From Aliisedimentitalea scapharcae (lineage in GTDB: Bacteria > Pseudomonadota > Alphaproteobacteria > Rhodobacterales > Rhodobacteraceae), in assembly GCF_045277565.1 (NCBI RefSeq), contig NZ_CP123584.1, positions 992,001 to 1,056,000 on the forward strand: 64,000 nt of DNA. Direction: 5' to 3'. Positions 1-8,069 of the stretch are shown one piece after another (the first letter of the stretch is position 1; each line of letters starts with the position of its first letter). A program made the position numbers and the translations under genes. The notes under the pieces were generated by a model. It saw nothing but the letters and a program-made list of their open reading frames with translations, was not told the origin of the DNA and did not search any database.

Positions 1-287
1 ATATTCTCAAACGCGTGTCCCACATGACCCAAGGACGGCCGGGGCTGGTCGTGGGGTTTGCGGCAGAAACCGATGATGTGATCAATCACGCCACGGCCAA
101 ACGTTTGCGAAAGGGGTGTGATTGGATCGTGGCCAATGACGTGTCGCCCGCAACAGGCATTATGGGTGGGAGCGAGAATGCAGTGGTTCTGATCTCCGAA
201 GACGGGGCCGAAGAATGGCCTCGTATGGGGAAAACCCAGGTGGCGCGGCAACTGGCTGACCGGATTGCAGCGGCCTTGGTTGGGTGA
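1..287 (+). CDS. coaBC: CoaBC, C-terminal end (partial)
   Basis: This is the 3' end of a gene entering from the left edge; the frame is open from base 3, giving about 94 residues. CoaBC makes 4'-phosphopantetheine in coenzyme A synthesis: CoaB joins cysteine to phosphopantothenate using CTP, then CoaC decarboxylates the product. The visible part belongs to the CoaB half. It shows the GFAAET segment, a basic KRLRKGC stretch and the IVANDVS motif whose Asn handles the acyl-cytidylate intermediate, and it ends in the family's usual C-terminal helix (QVARQLADRIAAALVG). No downstream partner is seen on this strand. The identification is firm, but completeness of the gene cannot be judged. Confidence 0.9.
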   Translation, partial: ILKRVSHMTQGRPGLVVGFAAETDDVINHATAKRLRKGCDWIVANDVSPATGIMGGSENAVVLISEDGAEEWPRMGKTQVARQLADRIAAALVG

Positions 288-1138
288 TCCCACCTTTGGC
301 GAGAGTGAGCTGTGCGATAGGCCCAAGAGTAGGTCCGCATAGTATTGCGCCATGTGAAGTGCGCCATGTGACCTGTAAAGTTTGGTCGGACCGTGAAGCG
401 GTGCCACCGGTTCAAAAACCAATGGCCGATCGGGATGCATGGATCGACGCTGAAACATCGCAGCACCCAGCCAAAAACGCTGGAGGTGATCGCAGACCTA
501 TTTGGATTGGAGGGAACGGTGATGTGATGTGCCTGGCTGAAGGCACCTGGGGGTCTCTGGTGCGTAGGTCATGCCGTTTTGTCGATTTTCCGAGGCAGTG
601 CCGGACACAGGATTTTCGCACCTACAGTCGGATGAAGGCGACAGTGTGCCAGGTGAGAACTTGCACGCCTTTTTGGGTTCCAAGGTCGGGTATGCCATGG
701 GCGCGAGCAGTATGACCTGGTGTGACGTGGGACTGGGTTGCCCAAGTCAAAGCCATTGATAGTCTTCTGCCCAGACCGCTCGGTTTCAGGTTTTTGGGCG
801 GCACTCCATCTGCCAAGGAATAGTGCGACGGGCGTTCAGTGGTATGAGCGCGATTGCCGTTGAATTTGCCCTTTCACCCGAAGTGAGATGTACACGACGG
901 TTGAACTGCCGGTTTCCATTTTGATGCCGCGTAAACTGGGGATTCATTGAGTTTGAAAGGAGACTAACGGCGGTTACGGCGAGGGCAGTTTGGAAAGTTA
1001 TTGATCATTTGGCTTGCAGGGCCGCCACATCTCAGATCAGGAGTGATTGTCGTTCATGGTCGGGAAAAGGGCATTGAACCTTGGAACACCCGAGGCGTTT
1101 CAAACCCTTGCGATATATTCATTCATAGACAAGGAAAT
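288..1138. other. gene-free stretch, 850 bases
   Basis: I see no convincing gene here. The longest open frames have no recognisable domains, poor composition and no ribosome binding site. The only small-scale order I noticed is a direct repeat of an 11-mer, GCGCCATGTGA, at 347-357 and 361-371. The stretch separates the end of coaBC from the tRNA-Ala gene. It could be decayed coding sequence or hold an unannotated RNA; nothing in the sequence decides between them. Confidence 0.5.
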
Positions 1139-1214
<76 letters not shown>

Positions 1215-1365
1215 GTGCCACATCCGCGTATTTCGCGGTGTGAGCGTCGTTTAAGCGACGATGGCGCAGGCTGCAAGGGCAAAATGCACCAACTTCTGAT
1301 AATTTTTGACACCCGATTTTAGGGGGTATCGGTCGTGCCCGGGCCTTGTCGGCCCAGGCCCGAAA

Positions 1366-1692
1366 TCAGCTTTCGTCGTTCTCCGAAGGCATGTCGGCGA
1401 TTTCGTCGAGCGAGACATTATCGTCGTCGTCATCGTCGTCCAGAACGTCATCACCCAGATCCACATCGATGGTTTCTTCATCGTCCAGGACCAGATCTTC
1501 GGTTTCAGAGCTTTCCTTTGCCTTCAGCGTTGCCGCATCTTCGGAATCAGCGGCGATCATGCGGCTTTTGCCGAGCTCCTGCTGGACCACTTCGCCCGTA
1601 TAGGGGCTAACGATTGGGTTCTTGTTCAGGTCGTAAAACCGTTTACCGGTGGTCGGGCAAACGCGCTTTACCCCCCATTCTTCCTTGGGCAT
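1366..1692 (-). CDS. FYDLN acid domain protein
   Basis: A 108-residue protein of the TIGR02300 / FYDLN_acid family, common in alphaproteobacteria and of unknown function. The N-terminal third carries the family signature, with FYDLN at residues 19-23 followed by NPIVSPYTGE. The rest is strongly acidic, including a run of seven aspartates near residues 85-91. Only one cysteine (C12) is visible, so a zinc knuckle of the CxxC...CxxC kind is not formed here. A good Shine-Dalgarno (GAGGGGA) precedes the ATG. The tRNA-Ala gene follows about 150 bases downstream. The family call is safe, but no role can be stated. Confidence 0.9.
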   Translation of the reverse strand: MPKEEWGVKRVCPTTGKRFYDLNKNPIVSPYTGEVVQQELGKSRMIAADSEDAATLKAKESSETEDLVLDDEETIDVDLGDDVLDDDDDDDNVSLDEIADMPSENDES

Positions 1693-1790
1693 GTGTATCC
1701 CCTCGATTATCTGATGAGTCGTATCGACGATTCCGGTCTCCTGCCATATGAGGTGGGGACTGTCAAAGCCTTTGGAAACAGGGGGCCGCC

Positions 1791-2471
1791 ATGACGCAGT
1801 ATCATTTGCCCGGAAATCCGCCTGTGCCGCTGGCCTTGCGGCGGTCCGGGCGTGCCCGTCGGATTAGTCTGCGGGTGTCGCAATTGGACGGTCGGGTCAC
1901 GTTGACGGTGCCAAAAGGCGTGGCGGATCGCGAGGCATTGGAGTTTGCCGAGAGCAAATCCGACTGGATTCGTGGGCATCTGGCGAAACACCCTGGAATT
2001 GAGGTCCTGGGTTACGGCAGCCAACTTCCAATCGAAGGGGACATGCGGACCGTTGTGCCCATAGCGGGGCGTCGTGTCGTCTTGTCTGAGACCACCGTGG
2101 GTGTGCCGGGGCAGGAGCCGGGCATTCGGCTGCAGGCCTTTTTGAAGCAGGCGGCGCGGGATCGGCTGGCCGGAGCATCTGACCGCTATGCTGCCCGATT
2201 GGGCGCGACGTATTCCAGGATCACATTGCGCGACACACGGTCCAGATGGGGGTCGTGTTCCAGTCAGGGCGCGCTGATGTATTCTTGGCGTTTGATTTTG
2301 GCACCTCCTGAGGTTCTGGATTACGTTGCGGCGCATGAGGTGGCGCATTTGAGCGAAATGAATCACTCGGCCGCCTTTTGGGCAAAGCTCGAAAGTTTGT
2401 ATGGGGATTATCGGCCCGCCCGCGATTGGTTGCGCCGCGAAGGCGGAGCATTGCATCGGTTCCAATTCTGA
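1791..2471 (+). CDS. YgjP-type zinc metalloprotease (SprT-like)
   Basis: A 226-residue protein of the YgjP / DUF45 (M48-related) metallopeptidase family. The zinc-binding helix is plain: HEVAH at residues 182-186, with a likely third ligand at H192 inside NHSAAFW. Upstream, SRWGSCS (151-157) and YSWRLILAPPEVLDYV are typical of the family. The N-terminal half is the usual beta-rich segment (RISLRVS, VTLTVPKG). There is no signal peptide, so it should be cytoplasmic. The start is supported by a GGGGGG ribosome site. It faces away from the FYDLN gene, with about 100 bases between them for divergent promoters. Substrate unknown. Confidence 0.88.
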   Translation: MTQYHLPGNPPVPLALRRSGRARRISLRVSQLDGRVTLTVPKGVADREALEFAESKSDWIRGHLAKHPGIEVLGYGSQLPIEGDMRTVVPIAGRRVVLSETTVGVPGQEPGIRLQAFLKQAARDRLAGASDRYAARLGATYSRITLRDTRSRWGSCSSQGALMYSWRLILAPPEVLDYVAAHEVAHLSEMNHSAAFWAKLESLYGDYRPARDWLRREGGALHRFQF

Positions 2472-2521
2472 CACCGCTGATTCTGCATTTGGCGGCGGTG
2501 GGCTCCCGCCCCAATTGCATG

Positions 2522-2539
2522 TTCCGGCTGTCGCCGGAA
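2522..2539. repeat. small inverted repeat (7-bp stem)
   Basis: TTCCGGC and GCCGGAA pair around the loop TGTC. It lies about 50 bases after the metalloprotease stop and is the first of several hairpins in this gap. No T-run follows, so a rho-independent terminator is not supported. Confidence 0.5.
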
Positions 2540-2550
2540 AACCCATTTGA

Positions 2551-2639
2551 GTTGGGCGTGGCAGCGTGCGTGCCGCACGCTGCCATCACATCGAACCGGC
2601 GTGGCACTGCGCGCATTGACGCGCAGTGCCACGCCCAAC
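2551..2639. repeat. nested palindromes in the intergenic gap
   Basis: Two perfect hairpins lie side by side: a 12-bp stem at 2559-2570 / 2574-2585 with a 3-nt loop, and a 16-bp stem at 2598-2613 / 2620-2635 with loop CATTGA. Their outer flanks also pair: 13 bases at 2551-2563 are the exact complement of 2627-2639, so an alternative long-range stem would break both hairpins. The 9-mer GGCGTGGCA occurs directly at 2555-2563 and 2598-2606. All of this was read directly from the bases. No T-run is present. It may be a mobile intergenic repeat, a structured leader or a barrier element. Confidence 0.75.
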
Positions 2640-2643
2640 GGAA

Positions 2644-2667
2644 GGTGCGGCATTTTCATGCCGCGCC
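2644..2667. repeat. third hairpin before the GntR gene
   Basis: GCGGCAT at 2647-2653 pairs with ATGCCGC at 2658-2664 around TTTC, and three more pairs (one G-U) extend it to 2644-2667. It lies about 57 bases before the chosen start of the GntR regulator, so it could sit in that gene's 5' leader. Confidence 0.55.
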
Positions 2668-2723
2668 GACGGGCGGGAGGGCTTGTGGTTGACCCGACCT
2701 CTGGATGTGATCACAAAGGGTTC

Positions 2724-3371
2724 ATGATAGCCCCAAGACCATCTGACGCCGAACTGTCTGCTCATGACAGGGTGTATCGCACCTTGCGAACCCGGATCAT
2801 GCATGGCGAAATCGCCCCCGGTGCGGCGCTGACGTTGCGGGGGATTGGCAAAGAATTTGATGTCTCCATGACACCTGCCCGCGAGGCCGTGCGCAGGTTG
2901 GTGGCCGAAGGTGCTCTATTCCTGTCCAGTTCAGGCCGTGTTTCGACACCGGAGCTGAGTCATGATCGGATTGAAGAGCTGGCTGCGCTGCGCGCTTTGC
3001 TGGAGGTTGAGCTGGCCAGCCGGGCGTTGCCGCGTGCGCATATTGCATTGATCGACCGATTGCATTCGATCAATGTCACCGTGGCCGAAATGGTGTCCAA
3101 ACGCGATGCAGTGGGCTATATCCGCTCGAACCTCGAATTTCATCGCACCCTGTATCTGCGTGCGCAGGCTCCGGCGATGCTGGCCATGGCCGAAACCGTA
3201 TGGTTACAGCTGGGGCCGACGATGCGGGCGTTGTATGGGCGGCTGCGCCGGACGGAACCGCCGTATAACCACAAGCTGATCATTGCCGCGCTCAAGGCCG
3301 GTGACGAACCGGGATTGCGCCTGGCGGTCCGGTCGGACGTGACACAGGGGCTCAAACTGCTCGCGGGATAA
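2724..3371 (+). CDS. GntR-family regulator, FadR/FCD type
   Basis: A transcription factor of about 215 residues. The N-terminal winged helix-turn-helix spans roughly residues 12-80 (VYRTLRTRIMHGEIAPG, then FDVSMTPAREAVRRLVAEGAL), with the typical PAREA recognition helix. The rest is an all-helical FCD ligand domain (LRALLEVELASRAL, FHRTLY). I chose the ATG at 2724; the frame stays open further upstream but would then run through the hairpin region. An AAAGGG lies just before this ATG. FCD regulators usually bind a small carboxylate in a metal site and repress nearby catabolic genes, but no obvious target adjoins here. Ligand unknown. Confidence 0.85.
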   Translation: MIAPRPSDAELSAHDRVYRTLRTRIMHGEIAPGAALTLRGIGKEFDVSMTPAREAVRRLVAEGALFLSSSGRVSTPELSHDRIEELAALRALLEVELASRALPRAHIALIDRLHSINVTVAEMVSKRDAVGYIRSNLEFHRTLYLRAQAPAMLAMAETVWLQLGPTMRALYGRLRRTEPPYNHKLIIAALKAGDEPGLRLAVRSDVTQGLKLLAG

Positions 3372-3507
3372 GCTCCGCGTTGGGTCAGAGTGGCAGAGCC
3401 ACGCCGGAAGCGGCGATATGGTATCTGATGGCTTGGCCCGGAGGAGAGATCCGGGCTAGGCTGGTGGCAAAACCAAATCACAAACCAAATTTGAGCAGGA
3501 CATCACC

Positions 3508-4755
3508 ATGAAACAGAGCGGATTGGGCAGGCGCAGCTTTTCACTTGGGTTGGGAGCAGCCTTTTTGTCGGCCTGTACCGATGGGGTCCCAACCACGCCG
3601 GTGGCACCGACACGCATGAAATCGGTTCCCAATGCTGGGTATGACGCCTGGTTGGCCAGTTTCCGGGCGCGCGCGCTGTCCCAGGGGATTTCACAACCGG
3701 TCCTGGATCGCGCGTTTCAAAGTGCAGGGTACCTGCCGGGAGTGATTGAACGGGACCGCAACCAGACCGAATTCACGCGCACGCTCGAGGACTACCTGGC
3801 GATTGCCGCGTCGGATGAACGCATATCCGTCGGACGCCAGATGCTCCAGCGTCACCGAAATGTCCTGCTGGAGATCCAGAACCGATATCAGGTGGAACCA
3901 CAGGTCGTGACGGCCATTTGGGGGCTAGAGAGCCGCTATGGCGCGCGCAGGGGCGATATTCCGGTGGTCTCGGCGCTGTCCACGCTGGCTTATGACGGGC
4001 GGCGCGGTTCGTTTTTTGAAAGCCAGCTGGTCGCTGCGCTCAAGATTCTGCAAAATGGCGATATCAGCTCGGACCGCATGACCGGGAGCTGGGCGGGCGC
4101 TATGGGCCACACCCAATTTATCCCGACCTCTTATTTGGCGTATGCGGTGGATTTCCGCGGCGACGGGCGGCGTGACATCTGGTCGGATGACCCGACCGAT
4201 GCCCTGGCCTCGGCAGCGGCCTATCTAAAGCGATCCGGTTGGAAGCAGGGGCAGCCCTGGGGTGTCGAAGTGCGATTGCCCAGCGGGTTTGATACAGGTT
4301 TGACGGGGCGCGACACAAAACGCGCACCCAGCAGTTGGGCCGCCTTGGGCGTGCGTGATATGTCCGGGCGTGCAGTGCCGGATCATGGAGCCGCGTCGAT
4401 CATCATTCCATCGGGGGCGTCCGGGCCTGCTTTTATGGTCTTCAATAATTTCAAGGTAATCACCCGGTATAACAACTCTACCAGCTATGTGATCGGGATT
4501 GGTCACCTGTCCGATCGCCTGGTGGGTGGCCCGGCGATCAAGGGGAAGTTCCCCCCAGACAAGACCGGCATGACGTTGGATGACCGCAAGGAGATGCAGG
4601 AGCGTTTGACCCGGGCGGGATTTGACACCCAAGGTGCCGATGGGGTCATCGGATCCAACACAAAGAGCGCGATTTCAGGTTATCAGAAATCCCGCGGTCT
4701 GACCGTGACGGGCGAACCTTCGCTGGACTTGTTGCAACGACTGCGCAAAGGGTAA
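3508..4755 (+). CDS. lytic murein transglycosylase, lipoprotein
   Basis: A 415-residue MltB-type lytic transglycosylase that should cleave peptidoglycan glycan strands to 1,6-anhydro products in the periplasm. The N-terminus has a twin-arginine-like start (GRRSFSLG) and a lipobox LSAC ending at C23, so it is probably a lipid-anchored protein. The catalytic glutamate is E141 in AIWGLESRYG, and MGHTQFIPTSYL is the next conserved block. A C-terminal peptidoglycan-binding domain (about 350-412, with GFDTQGADGVIGSNTKSAI) completes the usual family layout. An AGCAGGA ribosome site precedes the ATG. It converges on the LuxR gene with only a few bases between the stops. Confidence 0.93.
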   Translation: MKQSGLGRRSFSLGLGAAFLSACTDGVPTTPVAPTRMKSVPNAGYDAWLASFRARALSQGISQPVLDRAFQSAGYLPGVIERDRNQTEFTRTLEDYLAIAASDERISVGRQMLQRHRNVLLEIQNRYQVEPQVVTAIWGLESRYGARRGDIPVVSALSTLAYDGRRGSFFESQLVAALKILQNGDISSDRMTGSWAGAMGHTQFIPTSYLAYAVDFRGDGRRDIWSDDPTDALASAAAYLKRSGWKQGQPWGVEVRLPSGFDTGLTGRDTKRAPSSWAALGVRDMSGRAVPDHGAASIIIPSGASGPAFMVFNNFKVITRYNNSTSYVIGIGHLSDRLVGGPAIKGKFPPDKTGMTLDDRKEMQERLTRAGFDTQGADGVIGSNTKSAISGYQKSRGLTVTGEPSLDLLQRLRKG

Positions 4756-4761
4756 TCAGCA

Positions 4762-5736
4762 TCAGCTCTGGACTGTCAGCGCGGCAAAGAACAGCAGGAA
4801 CAACTCACGTTCGCTGGTGATGTCCAGCTTGCCATAGATCCGGCGTTTGTGGTTCTTGATGTTGCCCACTGACAGATCCAGCGTCTGGGCGATTCCAGCC
4901 GTGCTGTGGCCTTGGAGCGTCAGCCTGACAATGTCGCGTTCACGCGGTGTCAGATCGATCCGGGACACCCATTGATCGATCTCCAACATCGCCGGGGTAG
5001 CATCAGCACCGGAATAGATCGTCCAGACAAACCGATTTCCGACGTTGAAGTCCTGGGCGATCGAGGTGCGTATCGGGACCGCCTGAGGCGTGTTCTGCTG
5101 ATGCCATTCATTGGTCATCCAGATCGTTGTGCCCAGGGCGTTTGTCGTGCGCCAGGGCCGCCCCAAAGACGGAGAAGCGGAGTATTCATCGGCCAGGATC
5201 AGGGCCCGTATGTGCTGCCGATAGAGCGCGGCGATGGTGGGGTAAAGCCTATCCAGCGTATCCACGTCGGTTTGATGGAATTGGCCCCTTCGCTTGTTGA
5301 AAAAGAAGGCCACGGAATCAGTGTCCACCGCTGGTGCAAAAACGCCAATCTCGTCAGTCACATCGATCTGGGGCAGGAACTCATCCGTGTAGCGTGAAAA
5401 CGCACCATTGCGTGTCAGCTCTTGCAGCCAAACCACGCCTGATGTGCGCCCTTGGCGCCAGAAGGGGACATAGGGGTCGCTGCTGACGTATTTCTTTAGG
5501 TACAGTTCGGCCAGGTGTGACGGGAAAGTGTGCGAATGGATCAGGAATCTGGGATCATCGCGGGTGGAGTAGCGGGCCATGGTAATAAAATCATGGTCGA
5601 TTGCGGCCCCCACCGCATCGGCGAGCAGTTTTTCGAAATCCGATGTGCCTATGGCGTCGATGGCCGTGGGCAAAACATGAAACAACGACAGGTTTTCGAC
5701 CAAGTCTGCGGTGGATTTCCCTGTGTCCGTGCTCAC
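4762..5736 (-). CDS. LuxR-type transcriptional regulator
   Basis: A 324-residue protein with a C-terminal LuxR/GerE helix-turn-helix at about 261-312 (LTPRERDIVRL, GIAQTLDLSVGNIKNH). The first 250 residues form a sensory region that I cannot match to an autoinducer-binding or receiver domain. There is no conserved phospho-acceptor pattern. The start is GTG, and its GTGA overlaps the stop of the sulfotransferase-like gene by four bases, so the two should be translated together. That coupling suggests the regulator and the sulfotransferase serve one function. The DNA-binding assignment is sure; the signal sensed is not known. Confidence 0.85.
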   Translation of the reverse strand: MSTDTGKSTADLVENLSLFHVLPTAIDAIGTSDFEKLLADAVGAAIDHDFITMARYSTRDDPRFLIHSHTFPSHLAELYLKKYVSSDPYVPFWRQGRTSGVVWLQELTRNGAFSRYTDEFLPQIDVTDEIGVFAPAVDTDSVAFFFNKRRGQFHQTDVDTLDRLYPTIAALYRQHIRALILADEYSASPSLGRPWRTTNALGTTIWMTNEWHQQNTPQAVPIRTSIAQDFNVGNRFVWTIYSGADATPAMLEIDQWVSRIDLTPRERDIVRLTLQGHSTAGIAQTLDLSVGNIKNHKRRIYGKLDITSERELFLLFFAALTVQS

Positions 5737-6485
5737 TCCAATGCCGCTCCCTTAAGACGCAGATAATAGGGCAGGTGGTGTTCGAGATAGGTCTGTGCCT
5801 TGGGTTCTCGGCGGGCGAGGGCAAAAAACATGCGCTCCTGTTCGGATATATCGGCCAGTGTCAGGGGGCGGATGGACTTGGAGGCGCTGACGTCGCCGTG
5901 CCAGCCATCCACCTGCTGCCAGTCGGTGGGTTTTTCGTCCTGCCAGTCAAAGGCGGCTTCGGAAAACGGCAATCCAATGCGATCCCACATGTTTGCCAAT
6001 GCAGCACGGGTGTCCTGTCGCACGGTTTCAGCCTCGATCACCACGGGCACTTGACCGGCCGCCTTGAGCGCCGAGTAATGCCGCCATTGCGCCTCTAATC
6101 CGATTTCTTCTTGGGTCACCTCGGCATCCAGTTTGAAATAAGAGGGAATCGACGCCATCGGATTGCGGATCAGAAAGCAGTTGATCAGCCGACCCTGAAA
6201 TGCCTGGTCCGCCAGAATATGCGGCATGACGTAATAGCTCATGTCCTTGAAGAACACGGGCCGGGTTTCGGCGCGGTGTATCAAGGTGTTGCGGATGTCC
6301 TGGTAGGCGACGGGGTGGCCAGGTTGCACATCGAAGTGGGGCATCTCGCGCACCTTTCGATTGACATAATAGTCATACATGAAGGGTTCATGCGCACAGT
6401 CCAAATCGCCGCGTTCGCGCATCACACGTTCCATCGCTGTGGACATGGAGCGCGGATGGGACCAAAGGGCAATGATCGGGTGCAT
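5733..6485 (-). CDS. sulfotransferase-like protein
   Basis: About 250 residues from the chosen ATG at 6485, which has a CAGGAGA ribosome site nine bases ahead; a longer in-frame start upstream lacks one. The first motif, SHPRSMST at residues 7-14, is the phosphosulfate-binding loop of PAPS-dependent sulfotransferases. IRNPMASIPSYF in the middle matches the 3'-phosphate-binding segment. The sequence resembles the bacterial group of short sulfotransferase-fold proteins whose acceptors are unknown. It overlaps the LuxR gene by four bases. No PAPS synthesis or reduction genes are in the window, so the substrate cannot be inferred. Confidence 0.75.
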   Translation of the reverse strand: MHPIIALWSHPRSMSTAMERVMRERGDLDCAHEPFMYDYYVNRKVREMPHFDVQPGHPVAYQDIRNTLIHRAETRPVFFKDMSYYVMPHILADQAFQGRLINCFLIRNPMASIPSYFKLDAEVTQEEIGLEAQWRHYSALKAAGQVPVVIEAETVRQDTRAALANMWDRIGLPFSEAAFDWQDEKPTDWQQVDGWHGDVSASKSIRPLTLADISEQERMFFALARREPKAQTYLEHHLPYYLRLKGAALE

Positions 6486-6876
6486 CTTGTAAGTCTCCTG
6501 TTGCCTGCTCCGGTATTGTTCATCGCCGGATGGCACGTGGGAAGAGTGTCAACAGACACTGTTGAGCGAAAACGCGGTGCTGGCTAGAGTCAAGCTCCGC
6601 AGCCAAGCCATCTGGGTGGTGCCTGATAACACCTCTGTCGCAGGCTCAGTTGCCCCACTGCCCCAGCCCCCGTGTTTCCGGGGCCGTCCCTGTGAGGAAA
6701 CAATGCCGGGCGTTGGTCTGCAATGATGATGGATACAGGGGAGAGGGGGCTTCACCCTCTGGTCGAGGCCGTCCGGCAGAGCGACCGCGTTTTTCCGGCG
6801 ACTGCGGGTGCGCCGGTGGACTGCGCCCACATCGGGCTTAACGGGGTGTTTTCGGAGCGCAGTGAACGATTGTGAT
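6486..6876. other. structured gene-free stretch upstream of the sulfotransferase gene
   Basis: No gene is supported between the sulfotransferase start and the large palindrome at 6877. Several short hairpins can be read, for example AGAGGG / CCCTCT at 6742-6747 / 6755-6760 and CCCCG / CGGGG around 6667-6682. The minus-strand leader of the sulfotransferase gene must lie here. I compared it by eye with RNase P, SRP, tmRNA, TPP and cobalamin riboswitch signatures and found no match. An unrecognised structured RNA remains possible. Confidence 0.4.
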
Positions 6877-6925
6877 ACGCGCCATGCTTTGCACCGGAAT
6901 GTCACCGGTGCAAAGCATGGCGCGT
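6877..6925. repeat. perfect 21-bp hairpin downstream of accA
   Basis: Bases 6877-6897 are the exact reverse complement of 6905-6925, with a seven-base loop (AATGTCA). The end of accA is 58 bases away on the minus strand, so the hairpin would be in the accA 3' untranslated region. No T-run follows on either strand, so classic rho-independent termination is not supported. It could still stabilise the mRNA end, block read-through or be a repeat element. Confidence 0.8.
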
Positions 6926-6982
6926 CGAGAATAACATTTTGACCAGCAAGTCAGAAGGGCCGGTTGACCCTTCCAAAACGGG

Positions 6983-7945
6983 TTAAGCTGCCAGCCCTTT
7001 GGACCCTATATCGAGGAACTTTTTGCGCCGATCCTGCACCAGGGCCTTGGCGTCCATGTCCTGCATGTCCCCCAGCAACGCAGTGATCGCGTCGCCAACG
7101 GCCTGGATTGCGGTCGCCTTGTCGCGGTGCGCGCCGCCTTTGGGCTCGGGGATCACACGGTCTACCACGCCAAGGTCGAACAGATTCTGCGCAGTCAGGC
7201 GCAGCGCCTCTGCGGCTTCGCGCATCTTTTCGGCGTCTTTCCACAGGATCGACGCACAGCCTTCGGGGCTGATCACCGAATAGATCGAATGTTCCAGCAT
7301 CGCCACTCGGTTGGCGGTGGCAAAGGCCACGGCACCACCGGATCCACCTTCGCCTATCACCACGCTGACCAACGGCACGCCGATCTGCAGGCAGGCTTCG
7401 GTGGCGCGGGCGATGGCTTCGGACTGGCCGCGCTCTTCGGCCCCTTTGCCGGGGTAGGCACCGGGGGTGTCAACCAGAGTGATCACCGGCAGACCAAATT
7501 TCCCGGCCATCTGCATCAGCCGGATTGCCTTGCGATAGCCTTCGGGGCGTGCCATGCCGAAATTGCGCTCGATCCGGGATTTGGTGTCGGTGCCCTTTTC
7601 GTGACCGATCACCATGACCGGTTGGTCGTTGAACCGGGCCAGGCCACCCATGACCGCATGGTCATCGGCAAAATTCCGATCACCTGCCAAAGGTGTGTAT
7701 TCAGAAAACAGCGCCTGGATGTAGTCCTTGCAATGGGGGCGTTCAGGGTGCCGAGCCACCTGGCATTTGCGCCAGGGTGTCAGATCCTTGTAGAGATCGT
7801 CGAGCAATTGGACAGCCTTGGCGTCCAGCGCCTTGGCCTCGCTCTCTACATCCATTTCCTCGTTGGCCCGGGCGAGAGCGCGCAGCTCTTCGGCCTTGCC
7901 TTCGATTTCAGCCAGGGGTTTTTCGAAATCCATATACTGGGTCAT
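6983..7945 (-). CDS. accA: acetyl-CoA carboxylase carboxyltransferase, alpha subunit
   Basis: AccA, 320 residues, the usual length. With AccD it forms the carboxyltransferase that moves CO2 from carboxybiotin to acetyl-CoA, giving malonyl-CoA for fatty acid synthesis in the cytoplasm. The N-terminal helix (FEKPLAEIEGKAEELRALA) is typical. The active-site crotonase-fold segments are plain: LVDTPGAYPGKGAEERGQ at about 157-174 and GEGGSGGAVAFATANRV at about 199-215, followed by YSVISPEGCASILWKD. It appears monocistronic. An AraC-type gene starts divergently about 125 bases away. Confidence 0.97.
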   Translation of the reverse strand: MTQYMDFEKPLAEIEGKAEELRALARANEEMDVESEAKALDAKAVQLLDDLYKDLTPWRKCQVARHPERPHCKDYIQALFSEYTPLAGDRNFADDHAVMGGLARFNDQPVMVIGHEKGTDTKSRIERNFGMARPEGYRKAIRLMQMAGKFGLPVITLVDTPGAYPGKGAEERGQSEAIARATEACLQIGVPLVSVVIGEGGSGGAVAFATANRVAMLEHSIYSVISPEGCASILWKDAEKMREAAEALRLTAQNLFDLGVVDRVIPEPKGGAHRDKATAIQAVGDAITALLGDMQDMDAKALVQDRRKKFLDIGSKGLAA

Positions 7946-8069
7946 GACGCCTCACTCGCGGTGTTCCCCGTTATATGGCCTCAGTTGCCGTCGGATGCAA
8001 CTCAGCAAGATTTGTGGTTTCGTCCCATGGCATTCAACAGGGGCAACGGACGACAAGAGGATCACCAAG

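Noticed and set aside
6600..6860. Possible RNase P RNA, SRP RNA, tmRNA, TPP or cobalamin riboswitch
   Set aside because: A GAGGAAAC and GC-rich hairpins caught the eye, but the conserved cores of these RNAs are not present.
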